A stretch of 64,000 nucleotides of DNA from Plenodomus lindquistii. Lineage: Eukaryota; Ascomycota; Dothideomycetes; Pleosporales; Leptosphaeriaceae. Shown in pieces: positions 34,913-47,812 of this stretch; the first letter of the stretch is position 1, and each line of letters starts with the position of its first letter. The stretch covers positions 186,001 to 250,000 of the forward strand of contig JANUWI010000015.1 of assembly GCA_025504975.1 (NCBI GenBank), given 5' to 3'. Made by a program: the position numbers and the translations under genes. Under the pieces are notes generated by a model. That model was not told the DNA's origin. It saw nothing but the letters and a program-made list of their open reading frames with translations, and did not search any database.

Positions 34913-35287
34913 TTTCAGCCAGGGCGAGAGTCAATGCCGACCGACAGCGCGTCATAATGTGTTTGGCGAAAGAATGTCTTGACGCGGGGAGCAGCCGAGG
35001 TTGTTGTGGGGAAACCTGCAGTTCGCGCCGAGCCGTGACGACCCTCCAAGAGTCAGGAAGGACATGGGACCTCTGACAGCATGTTAGTCATCACAGCATC
35101 GGGAAGCGGGTAATCGTGTTGAATGGTGAAAAGAGTTCTCTGGTATCATTGCTTTTAGGCCTAATCATTGCTCCATAATGTAATCATAACCGTCTTCACG
35201 TGTCTAAACGAAGGTTCTTAGCAAACCAGCTGACCTCCAACCAAACGCCCTCCCAATGCATTTTCATAGATCGTGTACATCAACACT
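34913..35287. other. Intergenic region
   Basis: Promoter of the Nudix gene and 3' flank of IMP dehydrogenase, both on the minus strand. Nothing else recognised. Confidence 0.5.
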
Positions 35288-37282
35288 CTACGAGTAGAGC
35301 TTCTTCTCGAAGCTGTGCAAGCCGTGTACATTACCCTCGGCCTGCGCACTGGCCGTGCGGAGTTCGAATCGGACAGTGCCGTCCGCGACTCCCTCGCGCA
35401 ACGCTGTGAGGCTCTTGACACCAATGTCCTGCAGAGAGTGCTGGACACCAGCCATCAGGTAGGGGACGAACTTGGTGATGGATCCACGGTCCTGAACGGA
35501 ACCCGAGACACCCTGGGCTACCAGAACGCGGTCACCCTCCGAGAAGTAGCGAGCTGTACCAGCGTTGCTAGCCTTGGCGTCCTTGCTACCAGCTCCAGCC
35601 TTCTTGTCTTCCATGGCAGCGATACTGCCCATACCACGGTAGGCCTTGACAAGCTGACCATCACGGCTGACAAAGTAATCGCCGGGAGACTCGGTGGTAC
35701 CGGCAAGAAGACCACCCATCATCACAGTCGACGCGCCCATGGCCAGACCCTTGACAATGTGTCCGACGTTCTGAATGCCACCATCTGCAATGCAGGGGAC
35801 ACCGAATCGCCTGGCGAACGAGGTCACATTGTAGACTGAGGTGGCCTGGGGCCTTCCGACCGCCATGACCTCCTGAGTGATGCAAGCACTTCCACTGCCC
35901 ATACCGATACGGAGACCGTCAACGCCAGCGGCGATCAAAGCAGCGGCCTGATCACGGGTGACGACGTTTCCACCAATCACATCGAGCTGGGGATAGGTCT
36001 CCTTGATGTACTTGATCATCTCGACCTGGTACATGCTGTTGCCCTGGCTGCTGTCAAGAACGATGATGTCGAGGCCAGCATCGACAAGCTTCTGCAGACG
36101 GGTCTTATCCTCTGGGCGGGTACCAATAGCAGCGGCGGCAATGAGCTGCTTGGAGTGTGGAAGCTTGGAAGCCAATGGGTAGTTGAGGTTCTTCATCAAA
36201 TCGGAGCGTGACAGCAGCGCGATGAGGTTGCCTGCCTCGTCAACAATTGGGAGCTTGCCCTTCTTGGACTTGTTCAGGATGTCGTTAGCCTCCTTAAGGT
36301 TAACGCCGTGGCGTGCAGTGACGAGATCGGTGGACATGACAGCAGTGACGGGGTCATCGAGCTTGTCGTGGAACTGGATATCACGAGGAGTGATGATACC
36401 AACGAGCTTGGAGCGAAGAGTGCCGTTCTCTGAAGCGCGAATTAGCTTTTGCACATGACGACGTTTCGAAAATTCAGAGTATTGGTAACAGGGTCAGGTT
36501 TACAAAATCTCCACAGCACGACGGAATCGTTGCGGATGAACGAAAGTTAATGATATAAGGTTGATCATCATAGAAGCACGGGGTCGAACAAGGTAGAGAC
36601 ATGAACTTACCAGTTACAGGGAAACCGCCAAAGCCCCACCTCTCCTTCAGGGCCTTGGCCTCGGCGACAGTGGTGGTGGGCGAGATGACAACGGGATCGA
36701 GGATGAAACCGTTCTCATAACGCTTGACTTTGCGGACCATCTCGGCCTGGTCCTCTTGCGAGCAGTTGTGGTGGATTATACCAAGTCCACCAAGAAGGGC
36801 GATGTGAATAGCCATGTTGTGCTCGGTGACCGTGTCCATGGGCGACGAGACAAAGGGAGTCTTGAGTGTGATGCGCTTCGTGATTGGGGTATCGAGGGTG
36901 ACTTCGGCGGCGGGGAAGCCTGTGTGAGGGTTAGGATGCTGGCCAGTCTGGGTATCTTGTGCCAGCAGATCATCGACAGTCTTGCGGACATGGTGCATCT
37001 ATGATGATGACTGCACGAGGGTTCTGCCCATAGGTAGAAGACACCATGGGCAAAGACGGAGATAAGACAATGCGCTCAAGGTAGAGACAACGCACCAATG
37101 TAGCCGGGCAGCATGAGGAAGTCATTGTAAGTCAAGCCACCGTTCTTCTTGGAGTCTACGAGGGTCTTGACGTCAATGCCGTCACGCTCGGTGTACTCGT
37201 TCTTGAGTACCTCGAGGGCCTTTGTGTAGTCCAGGGCATCGGTGGCAGTGTTGGCCATGGCGTCACCGTTGGAGATGGGCAT
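35288..37282 (-). CDS. Inosine-5'-monophosphate dehydrogenase
   Basis: Oxidises IMP to XMP with NAD, the first and rate-limiting step of guanine nucleotide synthesis; cytosolic tetramer. Exons 37282-37096, 36919-36611 and 36429-35288 join to 545 aa. Landmarks: LTYNDFLMLPGYI, the barrel start TPFVSSPMDTVTE, a two-CBS insert (GGFPVTG...GIITPRDI and VMSTDLVTA...ALLSRSDL), and GMGSGSACITQE (the usual active-site loop is GxGSICxT; here Ala-Cys, as in many fungi, with catalytic Cys). Then come GGIQNVGHI, the flap YRGMGSIAAM, and the end HSFEKKLYS. Intron 1 is the longest in the window (175 nt). Divergent from IQGAP, sharing about 1 kb of upstream DNA. Confidence 0.96.
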
Positions 37283-38274
37283 AATTCTGAAGAGTGCTTC
37301 TCAAAGAACAGAGAAGTGTGTATGAGGCTTGACTGAACGAAACAGGCCGCAGTTCTTGGGAAGGACGTTGGCCGGGGAAAGTTGGGGGCTTTCCCAAGAG
37401 AAAAAAAAGTTGGTTGGAATCGGGGCAAAGAAAGAATTTCTGTGGGCGACAAATGCCAAGGCCAACGTGACCCCGCCGCTAGCGCGTTCTCGAGGTGCGC
37501 ACCTCGACGCGTCGCGAATGGCAGGCGTCGCGCGTACTATCAAGGGAAAGTGCGCCCAGGTAGTCCAATCCCTCTCGTGCTCGGGTAAAAGTCTGATGGG
37601 AAGAGTGTCAAGGTGAAGAAATGTCAGAAGTGGTACATCGTGGTGGTGAGGTGTGGCATCTGAACAGGTCCTGGGTCAAGTGCCAATGATAGCGCCCAAG
37701 AGAAAAAGACTGGATCCATGGTGCAGGGCCTGAGGCGGTCACGTCGTACCTGGAGGTACCGGCATGCCCAGTTTCGGCGGCTTTGCGAGTGGTTGTGTGA
37801 CGTGGGTTGGGCAGGATGGACGAGGGATGGCTGTGGCTGGGGTCGAGCTGGCGGCTGCGGCTGCGTTTCCCGTGACAACAACAAACAGGGCCTAGCGATA
37901 AACAACCAAACGACAGCCAGAGCTCGGTCCAGCCATGCCCGTCCAATTCCAGCAGCAACGCCGCCCACGACGCTCCTCGTGTCTGCCGTAATTATACATT
38001 CCGCATTACTTTCTTTGGACGGACACGCTGCTGAGTCGCGCTGTTTCGCCGCTGATCTTGACACCACGCCCATTAAGCGGAGCGACATTGGGCTTGTCTT
38101 CACCACAGGCCGGCGCCTGGCATAACTACTACCATCTCTGTAATAACGCGGCCTCAACAACGGCCTCGGGCATCCACACCACCACTGCCACTGCCACCAC
38201 TCTACCGCCTTCTCTGTACAACATATGCCGTGTAGGACTCGGCCGCAGCATCGCCCCCCGCCGCCGCGCCCGCA
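37283..38274. other. Bidirectional promoter region (IMPDH / IQGAP)
   Basis: About 1 kb between two divergent housekeeping genes. The side near IQGAP is C/T-rich on the plus strand, as is common just before fungal start codons. Several overlapping frames here are not supported as genes. Confidence 0.5.
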
Positions 38275-41200
38275 ATGAGCTACCTCAACACGCAACCGCG
38301 CACCAGACTGGGCCATTCGGCAACATCGCCCTCGCCCCTCCGCCAGTACTCGACCGCCTCCAATGGCTCCTCCACCTACTCGGGCGGCAGCAACCAGAAC
38401 CCGCCCAGCCGATCGAGTACGCAGTCCAGCAATGCCTCCAACGGCTTTGGCTCATTGGGGCACCGTCGGGGCATGAGCGAGGCGACTGCCCTCTCACACC
38501 CGCGCACCGACGACTACTTTGGGTCCGTCTCAGACGAAGTCGACCCCAGCAGCGCATATTCCAGCATGCGCAAAGCATTGCGCCCTCTCCAGCAGGCCCC
38601 GCAAAGCTCGCCCATCGCCGAGAAGCCATCACGGCCCTCGACCGCCACCGGCAGCCCAAACCACGGCGCCCATAGCCACGTGCGATCGCAAAGCGTAGAG
38701 AATATGCGATTATCCCCCTACGATGGCGCAGTCTCACCGCCCTCCAAGCCCCGCCCACTATCAATAGCCGTGTCGCGGCAAGACTCGGTACGCGCCCCCA
38801 TGCGCGATCACTCGGCTCGTCCACTCTCCACCCACTTGGAACCACCCGAGCTCAAGAGCCTTCAAAAGTCGTCGACTGGACATCTGCGCACGCTGTCCAA
38901 ATTTGCCGAGGCCGGCAGCGACGAGGACTTTGTCATCAAGTCTCCTGAACAGCAAGTCGTCGGCCTCAACGGGCGCCGCCGACTGCAACGGCTGGACAAT
39001 GCACGGGGGTCCTCTACAACTTCATCATGGGCGAACCGCAACTGGATGGACCAGCAGAGGCAGTTCCTGCAGGCATACGAGTACCTCTGTCACATCGGAG
39101 AAGCCAAAGAATGGATGGAGGACATTATCGAGACAGATCTACCACCAGTGGTGGAGCTGGAAGAAGCCCTTCGCAACGGAGTCACCCTGGCAGAGATTGT
39201 CCAAGCGATCAAAAACCAACCGTTGCGCATCTTCCGGGACCCCAAGCTGCAATATCGACATTCCAACAATTACGCCCACTTCTTCAAGTTCTTGTCCGAG
39301 GTCGAGCTTCCAGATCTCTTCAGATTCGAGCTGGTGGATCTATACGAGAAGAAGAATGTCCCAAAAGTCATCTACTGCATCCATGCGCTCTCATGGCTAC
39401 TCTTCCGCAAAGGCATAGTCGACTTCCGCATTGGCAACTTGGTCGGAAAGCTGCAATTCGAGGATCACGAGCTGGAAGCCACCCAGAAAGGTCTGGACAA
39501 ATCTGGTGTCAGCATGCCCAACTTTTCGGGCATGCAGGCAAACTTCGCAGTCGAGCCGGAGCCAGAACCAGAACCAGTCGAGTCTGAGGAAGACAGGATT
39601 GACCGAGAACTCTGCGAGAACGAGGACATTATCTTGGATCTACAAGCGCAGATACGTGGAGCTCTGGTCAGGATAAGACTCGGAAACCTGATGCAGGATC
39701 TGTGGGACAACGAGCATCTCATTGCAGACCTGCAGTCGCGCATCCGTGGAGATTGGGCTCGACAGATTGCCTACTACCGCCTGGACATGCGCCGTTTCGC
39801 CATGACACTGCAAAGTGCAGCCCGCGGCTACATTGTTCGAACACGTGTGCGAGGTGAGGAACAGTACTGGCATGACAAAGAAGAGCAAGTGTTGAAGGTG
39901 CAGAACCTCTTCCGGGGGCGCAAGGCGAGAGCACAGGTCCAATTCACAAAGTCCAAGATGCAACGGCATGAGAATGGCATCCGCCAGTTCCAAGCAGCCA
40001 TTCGAGGAGCATTGGAGCGGTCACGAGTATGCAACCGATACGAGCAGACCCGCGACACGGAGCCTGCTGTGGTTCACGTCCAAGCTATGATCCGTGGAGC
40101 CCTAGTTCGCGCACAAGTCGACCGCGAGTGGGCGGAACTACAAGCCAACGAGGCCCAAATCGCAGAGGTGCAAGCCACGTCTCGCGCAATGCTGCTTCGC
40201 CAGTCGTTGCGAACAGATCAAGAGTCTTTGCGCCAGCATGAATCCTTGGTCACACTACTGCAAGCAGCTGCTCGTGGCGCTCTTGCTAGGAAGACAAACG
40301 AGGAAGTTCAATCGAACCTAGAGAAGACCAAGGTCGATTGGTCCGGCTTACAATCTCAAGTTCGCGGAAACGTTGCAAGAACGTCTTTCCAACAAACACA
40401 AGAAGCGCTCAAAGCCGAGGTACCTCAGATCACAGATCTTCAGGCTGTCGCAAGAGGAAGTTTGGTGCGCTCAGATCTTACCAACATCCTCACACATTTA
40501 TTCGAGCAAGAAGATGCTACCACGACCCTCCAATCCTACATTCGTGGATATCTATCCCGCCAGCGACACTTTTCTGATTTGAAGGCCCTGAAAGCACAAG
40601 AGCCTGCTGTTCTGGACCTGCAATCCGCGTGTCGTGGCTTTGTACAACGTCAAAAGACATACGAAACGTTGTGTGAGCTCAACGCACAAGAGCCTGAGAT
40701 TGTTCAGCTTCAGAGTGTGGCACGTGGTGTTTTGCAGAGGATGCAAATTGGTTTGCAGCTTGGCCAAGTTGAAGAACATGAAGAGGCCCTCGTCGAGTTG
40801 CAGGCATTGGCTCGTGGCATGGTAATCCGTCAGCAATACGCCGAGAAGCAGCAGTTCTACAGGGAGAACATGGAGAAGGTTATCAAGATCCAGAGTTTTG
40901 TTCGAGGACGTCAACAAGGTGAAGCCTACAAGAGCTTGACTAGCGGAACCAATCCCCCAGTATCAACAGTCAAGAACTTTGTCCACTTGCTCAACGACAA
41001 TGATATTGATTTCGACGAGGAAATCGGTGAGTGCAGATTATGCGCTAACATGTTCAACATGCTAACGCAGACGCAGAGTTCGAACGCCTACGTAAGACGG
41101 TAGTGCAGCACGTACGCCAGAATGAGCTTGCCGAGCAGTATGTCGATCAACTCGACATCAAGATTGCTCTTCTTGTGAAGAACAAGATCACCCTAGACGA

Positions 41201-43547
41201 GGTCGTCAAGCATCAGAAACATTTCGGTGGAAACGTCGGCACCCTCCTTAGCAGCAAGGACATTTCATCAAAGGACCCCTTCGATCTGAAGGCGCTCAAC
41301 AAGAACTCTCGCCGAAAGCTGGAGCAGTATCAAGAACTCTTCTTCGTCCTCCAGACACAGCCTCAATACATGGCAAGACTGTTTAGGCGCATACGCGAAC
41401 AGAATCTGGCCGAGAAGGATACTAAGCGCATCGAACAGCTGACAATGAGCCTTTTCGGACTTGCACAAAAGCGAAGAGAGGAGTACTGGCTTCTGAAGCT
41501 GTTGTCGCGGTCCTTGAAGGAGGAGATTGAAGGTTGCGCAACGCTACAAGAGTACTTAAGAGGCAACTTCTTCTGGACTAAGCTTTTCGCCAACTATGTC
41601 CGATCTCCACGGGACCGTAAGTTCCTGAAAGACGTACTTGGCCCCGTCATCCGCGAGAACATTATCGACAACGAACACTTGGACCTGGAGAGCGATCCTA
41701 TGCAAATCTACCGTTCTGCCATCAACAACGAGGAGCTCCGTACTGGTCAAAGAAGCCACCGTGATCCCAACGTCTCGCGAGACGTCGCTCTCAAAGACCC
41801 TGAGACTCGCGGTACTTTCATCCACAACCTTCAAGATCTTCGCGATGTCGCAGATCAATACTTTACCGTCTTCGAGGAGGTGCTGCATCGCATGCCATAC
41901 GGCGTTCGGTACCTGGCTCAGCAGATATTCGAGGAACTGAGTCGTCAATTCCCATACGAACCCCAAGAGCAAATGCTGCAGATCGCAGGACACTGGGTGT
42001 GGAAGGCGTACATCCAGCCCGCTCTGATGCAGCCTCAACATTGGGGCGTAGTCGACCGTGGTCTTTCACCCGTCATGAACAGGAACCTCGGTGCTGTCGC
42101 CAAAGTGCTTGGCCAGATAGCAGTAGGCAAGCTGTTTGGAGGTGAAGATCTCTACCTGCAGCCGCTTAACAGCTATATTACGGAAGCTATTGACCGTCTG
42201 CAGGACATTTGGTCAAACAGTAAGTCATACGCTTCCACACTTTACAGTCGATACTAAATTTTTTAGTGATCAATGTTCGCGCTGCAGAAGTGCAGTTCGA
42301 TATCGATGAGTTCAATGACCTCTTCGCCCGCACCAAACCTACCCTGTACATCAAACTCGCAGACGTCTTCGCCATCCACAATCTTGTTATCGATGATCTC
42401 CCCAGTCTCTGCCCAGCCCAAGATGATCCCCTTCGTGAGGTCGTCCGTGAGCTCGGCAGCGCTAAGAACAACGAGAACGAACTGCTGCACGTCAGCGCGA
42501 CCGAGATTACTCTGACTCTCAACCCCAAGTACCACGAACAAGAAGGTAAGTTCAGCGTCTTCCGCTCAGATGTCTCTCCTAACACATCTAGACCCCGACG
42601 CCGCCATCAAATCTCTCTTCATGGAAACCAAACGTTATGTCCTCTACATTATCCGCGTCCAAACCGGCGCCAACCTCACCGAAATTATGTGCAAACCCAT
42701 CACCCCCGAAGACGAAGACCGCTGGGACGCCCTCGTCCGCGAAGAACTCGCCGCGCAGCAGAAAGACCGTACCCGCAAACACGGCGCTGCAATTCGCTCC
42801 TCGGCCGCATCAACCTACACCCAGGACATGGGCTCCAACTCCGTCCTAGACCTCTCTTACCCAACCCTCAAACAATACTGTCTAGAAAACGTCGTCCACC
42901 TCCAACGCGCAGGCCGCATCTCGCACCACAACAACTACCAAGACCTGCTCAACGCCATCGCAGTCGACATCCGCACCAAGCACCGGCGCCGCATCCAGCG
43001 TGCCAAAGAACTTGAAGGCGTCCGCAACACCCTCGCCGCCCTAGACGAAAAAGCGCACTTCCTCGAATCCCAACTAAAATCCTACAACGACTACATTGAA
43101 CAAGCAATGGTAACCCTGCAATCCAAAAAAGGCAAGAAGAAATTCCTCCTCCCTTTTACCCGCCAATACAACCACCAGCGCGAACTTCAACGCTCAGGCC
43201 GCGAATACCGCTTCGGCAGCTTCAAGTACTCTGCCCGCAACCTCGCGCAAAAGGGCATCCTCATCTCCTGGTCTGGATACCCGGAGTCCCAGTGGGAACG
43301 CCTGGATATTACCATTAGTTCCAACAGCACGGGCACGTTTGAGATTCAGGGGTCTCAGGGTAGTATGATGATTCCGGGGGCATTTGCAGAGGTGCCGCTG
43401 GATGGGTTACTACAGGCGCAGTTTGATAATCACCAGTTTATGAATTTGTTTGGGGAGGGGAGGGATGGGAGCGGTGGGGGGGCCGTCAGGGTTAATGTCA
43501 ATCTTTTTTTGCATTTGATTTTTAAGAAGTTTTATAGGGATGAGTAA
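38275..43547 (+). CDS. IQGAP / Rng2-Iqg1-type scaffold (Ras-GAP-related)
   Basis: Cytoskeletal scaffold for the actomyosin ring and septation. Exons 38275-41026, 41071-42219, 42267-42545 and 42592-43547 join to 1711 aa. The disordered Ser/Pro-rich N-terminus covers about 230 residues. A calponin-homology actin-binding domain follows, from about QRQFLQAYEYLCHIGEAKEW to IHALSWLLFRKG (residues about 260-385). About 15 degenerate IQ motifs (pattern LQxxxRGxxxR) repeat between residues 450 and 900 and should bind calmodulin-type light chains. The GAP-related domain comes next (about 975-1330, with LFxxxRIREQNLAEKDTKRIEQL and DNEHLDLESDPMQIYRSAI). The RasGAP C-terminal domain ends the protein (about 1480-1680). 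The three introns are 44-47 nt. Frame intact throughout. Confidence 0.95.
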
Positions 43548-45286
43548 ATAAGGGGGGCTGGGTGGTTGGTTGGATGGGTTTTTGGGGAAGGGATGGAGGA
43601 AAGGAGGAGAGAGGGGAAGGGGAGGAGATGGGTAAGGTAGGGGAGGGGTGTTTGAGGTGTTTTTGGAGGGGGGGATGGGAATATCGATACCTACTTGTTT
43701 TTTCTTTTTGCGGTCATGTACGCTGGCTGCATTGCGAGCTGGGCGCTGGCGTTTTGGGTGGGATGGATGAAGTCTGGCATGAGTGGTTATGATGGTCATG
43801 GTCATGTGTCGAAGACTGTTGTTTATACTTTTTGTCGAATGAAGGGGAGATGTTCTGAATGAGTTATGCTTTTATCATGTCTACTGTGTATGTGACAATG
43901 AAAGGGAATTACATGTCCTACGTCCACGCACTGTAAAAGCGTACGTATGCTGCACAACCCGAGTGGAGAGAACGCAGATGATCCGACCTGAAGAACCTCT
44001 CACTGTGGTCGAATAAACGCGATGCTAAAAGTCGGACCGAACCGAAACCGATTCAAGGGCGAACCTTGAAATATAGTAGGTAAATAGTCTTGAAGCGGTG
44101 TGGACGGAATCGACAGTGTAGGTTGGAGGGGAGACGAGGGAAAGGGGTTGTTAGAGGATGGAGAAGGTGGAGGTATGAAAAGTCAAGATGAGATATAGAC
44201 TATGTGAAGAGGGAAAAAGTGTACAATGCGGGTTTGAATGTGATGCTCCAAGACGATGAAAATAGATTTCAGCCGTTGCAAAGAGGTATACCTAGACTAG
44301 AACACGAAGACGTCTTGGCGAATGAGTTGGCTTGATATTGCACAAGGCTACTGTCGACAGCGCACCGGAGCAACGCCGTCCGCCTGGTCCTGTGCAAGGC
44401 GTGAATCCATTGGATCGGAATCTAGACGTGGTGTTGAAAGTCAACATACCCCGTTAGTCCAACAAGCCAATAAAAAATCTCTGCACCCACACTCTCCATC
44501 TCAGATCTTTCCACTACCGCATCGGGACGCCTGAGCATTCAGCCGCGCATCGTGCATCGGCGCATTGCGAACGTGTGGAGGGAAGAAGAAAAAAACTCTT
44601 CGGCCAGCCACATGCACGCTGCACAGTTACCCAAGCTCCCTCTTCCTCCGCGGCTGACTCGCCAATTCATTGGCTGCCGCTATCTCCACATGGACCATCA
44701 CATCCTCTCATGTCCAAGTTGCTCACATCACGAATGCATTGGACAGCAAAGCAATGCGAGTAGGTAATGAGAACAACAATTTGCGGTCTAGTAGTGTCAG
44801 CCGCTGCACGTGTAACACCCAACTGCGTAATTGAAAGATGAGGGTTGCCTGTGGGCACGATCACGCGGTGGAGATCCCAGCGGGACGGATGGATGCTCAT
44901 GCACGTCTCGGCAAACTGGCCCCGCTTCCCATTATTCCGCCATTGCTGCTGTTTGCAAGTGTGTATATAGGACCTTTTTCCTCCTCCTCTCTTTTCATTG
45001 CCCGCCCAATTCTCAATATTTGTGTCTCGTTGAGTGGCTTTTCTTATCTGCGAAATTGGAGATCCTTGTTAGGTTTATCTTGAACCCAATTGATAAAAAA
45101 GATACGAAAGGGACGAAGACGGGACGGTCTAGACTTAGCGCCCCCTTTGGAACTAATCAGACGTCATTCCCCGCCTAATTCCAAAAGGCCGACCGAGGTG
45201 CTGCTTGCACGACAACATATTGCTAAGAAAGAGCACGAAATATTTTTGATTGAAGAGAAGGAAGAGAAGGAAAAGGAATCGCCAAC
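43548..45286. other. 1.7 kb intergenic region, no gene recognised
   Basis: The first 150 nt are G-rich on the plus strand (3' flank of IQGAP). Only short unrecognisable frames otherwise. The last part is the promoter and 5' leader of the FMP42-like carrier. Confidence 0.5.
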
Positions 45287-47227
45287 ATGTCGCTTTCTCA
45301 GCGCGTAACGGCGATAGAAGAACATGGCGGCTCGTGGAGTAGAGATTCGAGCACGAGCTCGAGGAACCGGAAGATGAGCTTCAACCCCGTTGGAACATGG
45401 ACAGAACCTACGGGCGAGGAGCCCACGATAGGCGCTTTTGAGGTGCCGAAATGGAAGAGGATATGTATGTGACATTTAAAAAAAAGTTCAAATCATCTGG
45501 GAAACTGACATCGCGCAGTGCAGGTTGGCCTCGCCGTTATCTATTGCCTGTTCGCTGCAGGCGTCGTCTTCGGTTACGCTGCGATAAAGCCTGTTCTTTT
45601 GGATGAGGGTGTATATCGAAATCTCTGCACAAGACAAGAGCTCGATGAGAATGTCCATGTGTGTTATGAGCAAGAATTACGGTATGCGCTACGATTTGGG
45701 GACGGAAAGATGCATTGCTGACCACAAAACAGGCTCAATTTGATGTTCACGGTCGCTGCTGTCTCGACAAATGTCGCCGCGCTCCCCGTCGGCACCATAC
45801 TCGATCGCTATGGACCGCGAACAACCGGCATAATTGGCGCTTTTTCCGCTGCGCTGGGTGCAGTATTATTCGCATTTGCGAGCGAATTGCCATTTGATGC
45901 CTATATTCCAGGGTACTTGTTCATGGCCCTGGGCGGACCGTTCATCTTCATCTCCTCCTTCCAGCTCAGCAACACGTTCCCACAATATTCTGGCTTGATC
46001 TTGGCTCTTCTCACCGGAGCATTCGATACATCGAGCGCCGTATTCTTGGTCTACCGACTGATTTACCAAGCCACCGATAACAGCTTCAGCATCAAGAAGT
46101 TCTTCTTGATCTACCTGATTGTCCCAGCATTCATCCTAATCGTACAAGTCCTCTTCATGCCCGCAGTATCCTACAAGACCGTCGGCGAGCTCGTAACGTC
46201 CGTCGAGGACGAACAAGTCGAGCACGATTCCGACGACGAAATCGGCGATGCGGCTGTGGTCCAACGACTCCAGGATGCTCGCCGCGCCCACCGCGACAGC
46301 ATCGTCAGCGAAATCACCAGTCTCCTCGGCACCAAAGACGGCGCCAAACAAGCCAAAGAGGAAGAGAAGAAAAAGGACATCTCGGGTGTATGGGGCGCAC
46401 TCCACGGCCGCACTGCCGCACAGCAGATCCGCACGCCGTGGTTCGTTCTCATCACGCTGTTCACCGTGTTGCAAATGACCAGGATCAACTACTTCGTTGC
46501 TACGATTCGCACGCAGTATACCTATCTATTCCACGACTACGACAAGGCCGTTGAGATTAACAACTTCTTTGATGTTGCGCTCCCCGTTGGCGGCGTCATC
46601 TCCGTGCCGTTCATTGGCCTGTTGCTGGATAACACCAGCACTACATTTACGCTCTCCCTCCTCGTCGCAGTCGCAACTACAATCGGTGTACTAGGTGTCA
46701 TCCCAGAGACTTGGGCCGCATACGGCAACATCATTCTCTTCGTGCTGTACCGGCCATTATACTACACCGCTGTTTCGTAAGTTCCTCCCACTTCACCCAA
46801 TACACCCATGTATACGTCAAGCTAACATCCCACCCCACCCAGCGACTACTCCGCCAAAGTCTTCGGCTTCGCCACGTTCGGAAAAGTCTACGGTCTCATC
46901 ATCTGCATGGCCGGATTGCTCAACTTCTCTCAATCCGCGCTGGATGCTGCAACACACAAGATGTTTCACAATGACCCTGTGCCTGTCAACGTTATTCTGT
47001 TGAGCTTGGCGCTGCTGGTGGGCGTGGTGCTGGTGGCATTTGTGTGGCGCAAGAGCCACAAGATCTTGAGGGATAATATCGAGGAGGAAGCAGAGGAGGC
47101 GAGGGAGGTCCTTATGCCGGGCGTCAATGGTAATGGGGGTGGGGAGAGCAGTTACGGAGCGATAGGAAATGGGCGTGCGAATGGGGCGGCGACGCCCAGT
47201 GAGGATGGCAGGGGAAGGAAATTGTGA
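45287..47227 (+). CDS. FMP42-like major facilitator superfamily transporter
   Basis: Twelve-helix MFS carrier related to yeast Fmp42 and distantly to the SLC43 amino-acid transporters. Exons 45287-45464, 45519-45681, 45733-46776 and 46843-47227 join to 589 aa. The N-terminus is a cytosolic Ser-rich segment of about 55 aa. Helix 1 is VGLAVIYCLFAAGVVFGYAAI. The MFS loop 2-3 signature GTILDRYGPRTTG is clear. The large central loop (about residues 265-345) is acidic then Lys-rich (EDEQVEHDSDDE, KQAKEEEKKKD). RINYFVATIRTQY resembles the SLC43 substrate region. The Gly/Asn-rich C-tail is cytosolic. Yeast Fmp42 was found in mitochondrial proteomes but is also reported on the vacuole; location here is unproven. 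Confidence 0.88.
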
Positions 47228-47812
47228 AAAGCAAAAAGTGTTGTTCTCCAGTGGCGTAGTACATACGCGTGGGGGGGGGGTTTTTTTTGGGCATCAAAAT
47301 TGGGATTGGGAGGTCTATTTGCTCTTTTGCAAAGCATGGCGTTGGATGGAATTTTGTCCGCTACTTTTCCATCCCGGTGGAATTATGAAAACTTCTTCAC
47401 CATTCTGAACTAGAGCTTGCCTGTGTCTGTGTCCAAGAGGCATGGGTCCTTGAGGTTGTCGTGGTGAGCTCGGATATTGCTCGACTCTGTCTCGAGACAC
47501 AGGCCATGGCGTTGTAAGTACCTATAGGAAGACCCACGCAATGTGAGGTCGAGCATCTTGACCAAATGGTACTGGCTGGGATAAACGAGTGGATGGTACT
47601 GGCAGATTGCATAACGCGACCCTCTGATAATAATTACGGGAAGATGTGCTTGACACTGTTTGGAAGAGTATACCAGAGTTGGCCAAACGAGGCTGACAAG
47701 CGCCACCCCACCAAAGCCCCTCGTGCGTCATCACTCGGCGCGGCCCAGGGATAATCATGTTCACGCCATTCGCCCAGACTCACCACAACACAAACAACCC
47801 GACACAACCACG
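47228..47812. other. Intergenic region with a G9-T8 homopolymer junction
   Basis: Contains adjacent G and T runs (about 47271-47289). Otherwise it holds the 3' flank of the carrier gene and the Dom34 promoter. Confidence 0.5.

Noticed and set aside
35340..35370. tRNA-like string GAGTTCGAATCGG
   Set aside because: Lies inside the IMP dehydrogenase coding exon and has no acceptor stem or anticodon arm around it.
37624..38316. Long minus-strand frame (230 codons) in the IMPDH-IQGAP promoter
   Set aside because: Overlaps the IQGAP start; Arg/His/Cys-rich composition typical of spurious frames in C/T-rich DNA.
40552..40917. Antisense open frames inside IQGAP
   Set aside because: Shadows of a strongly supported coding sequence in other frames.
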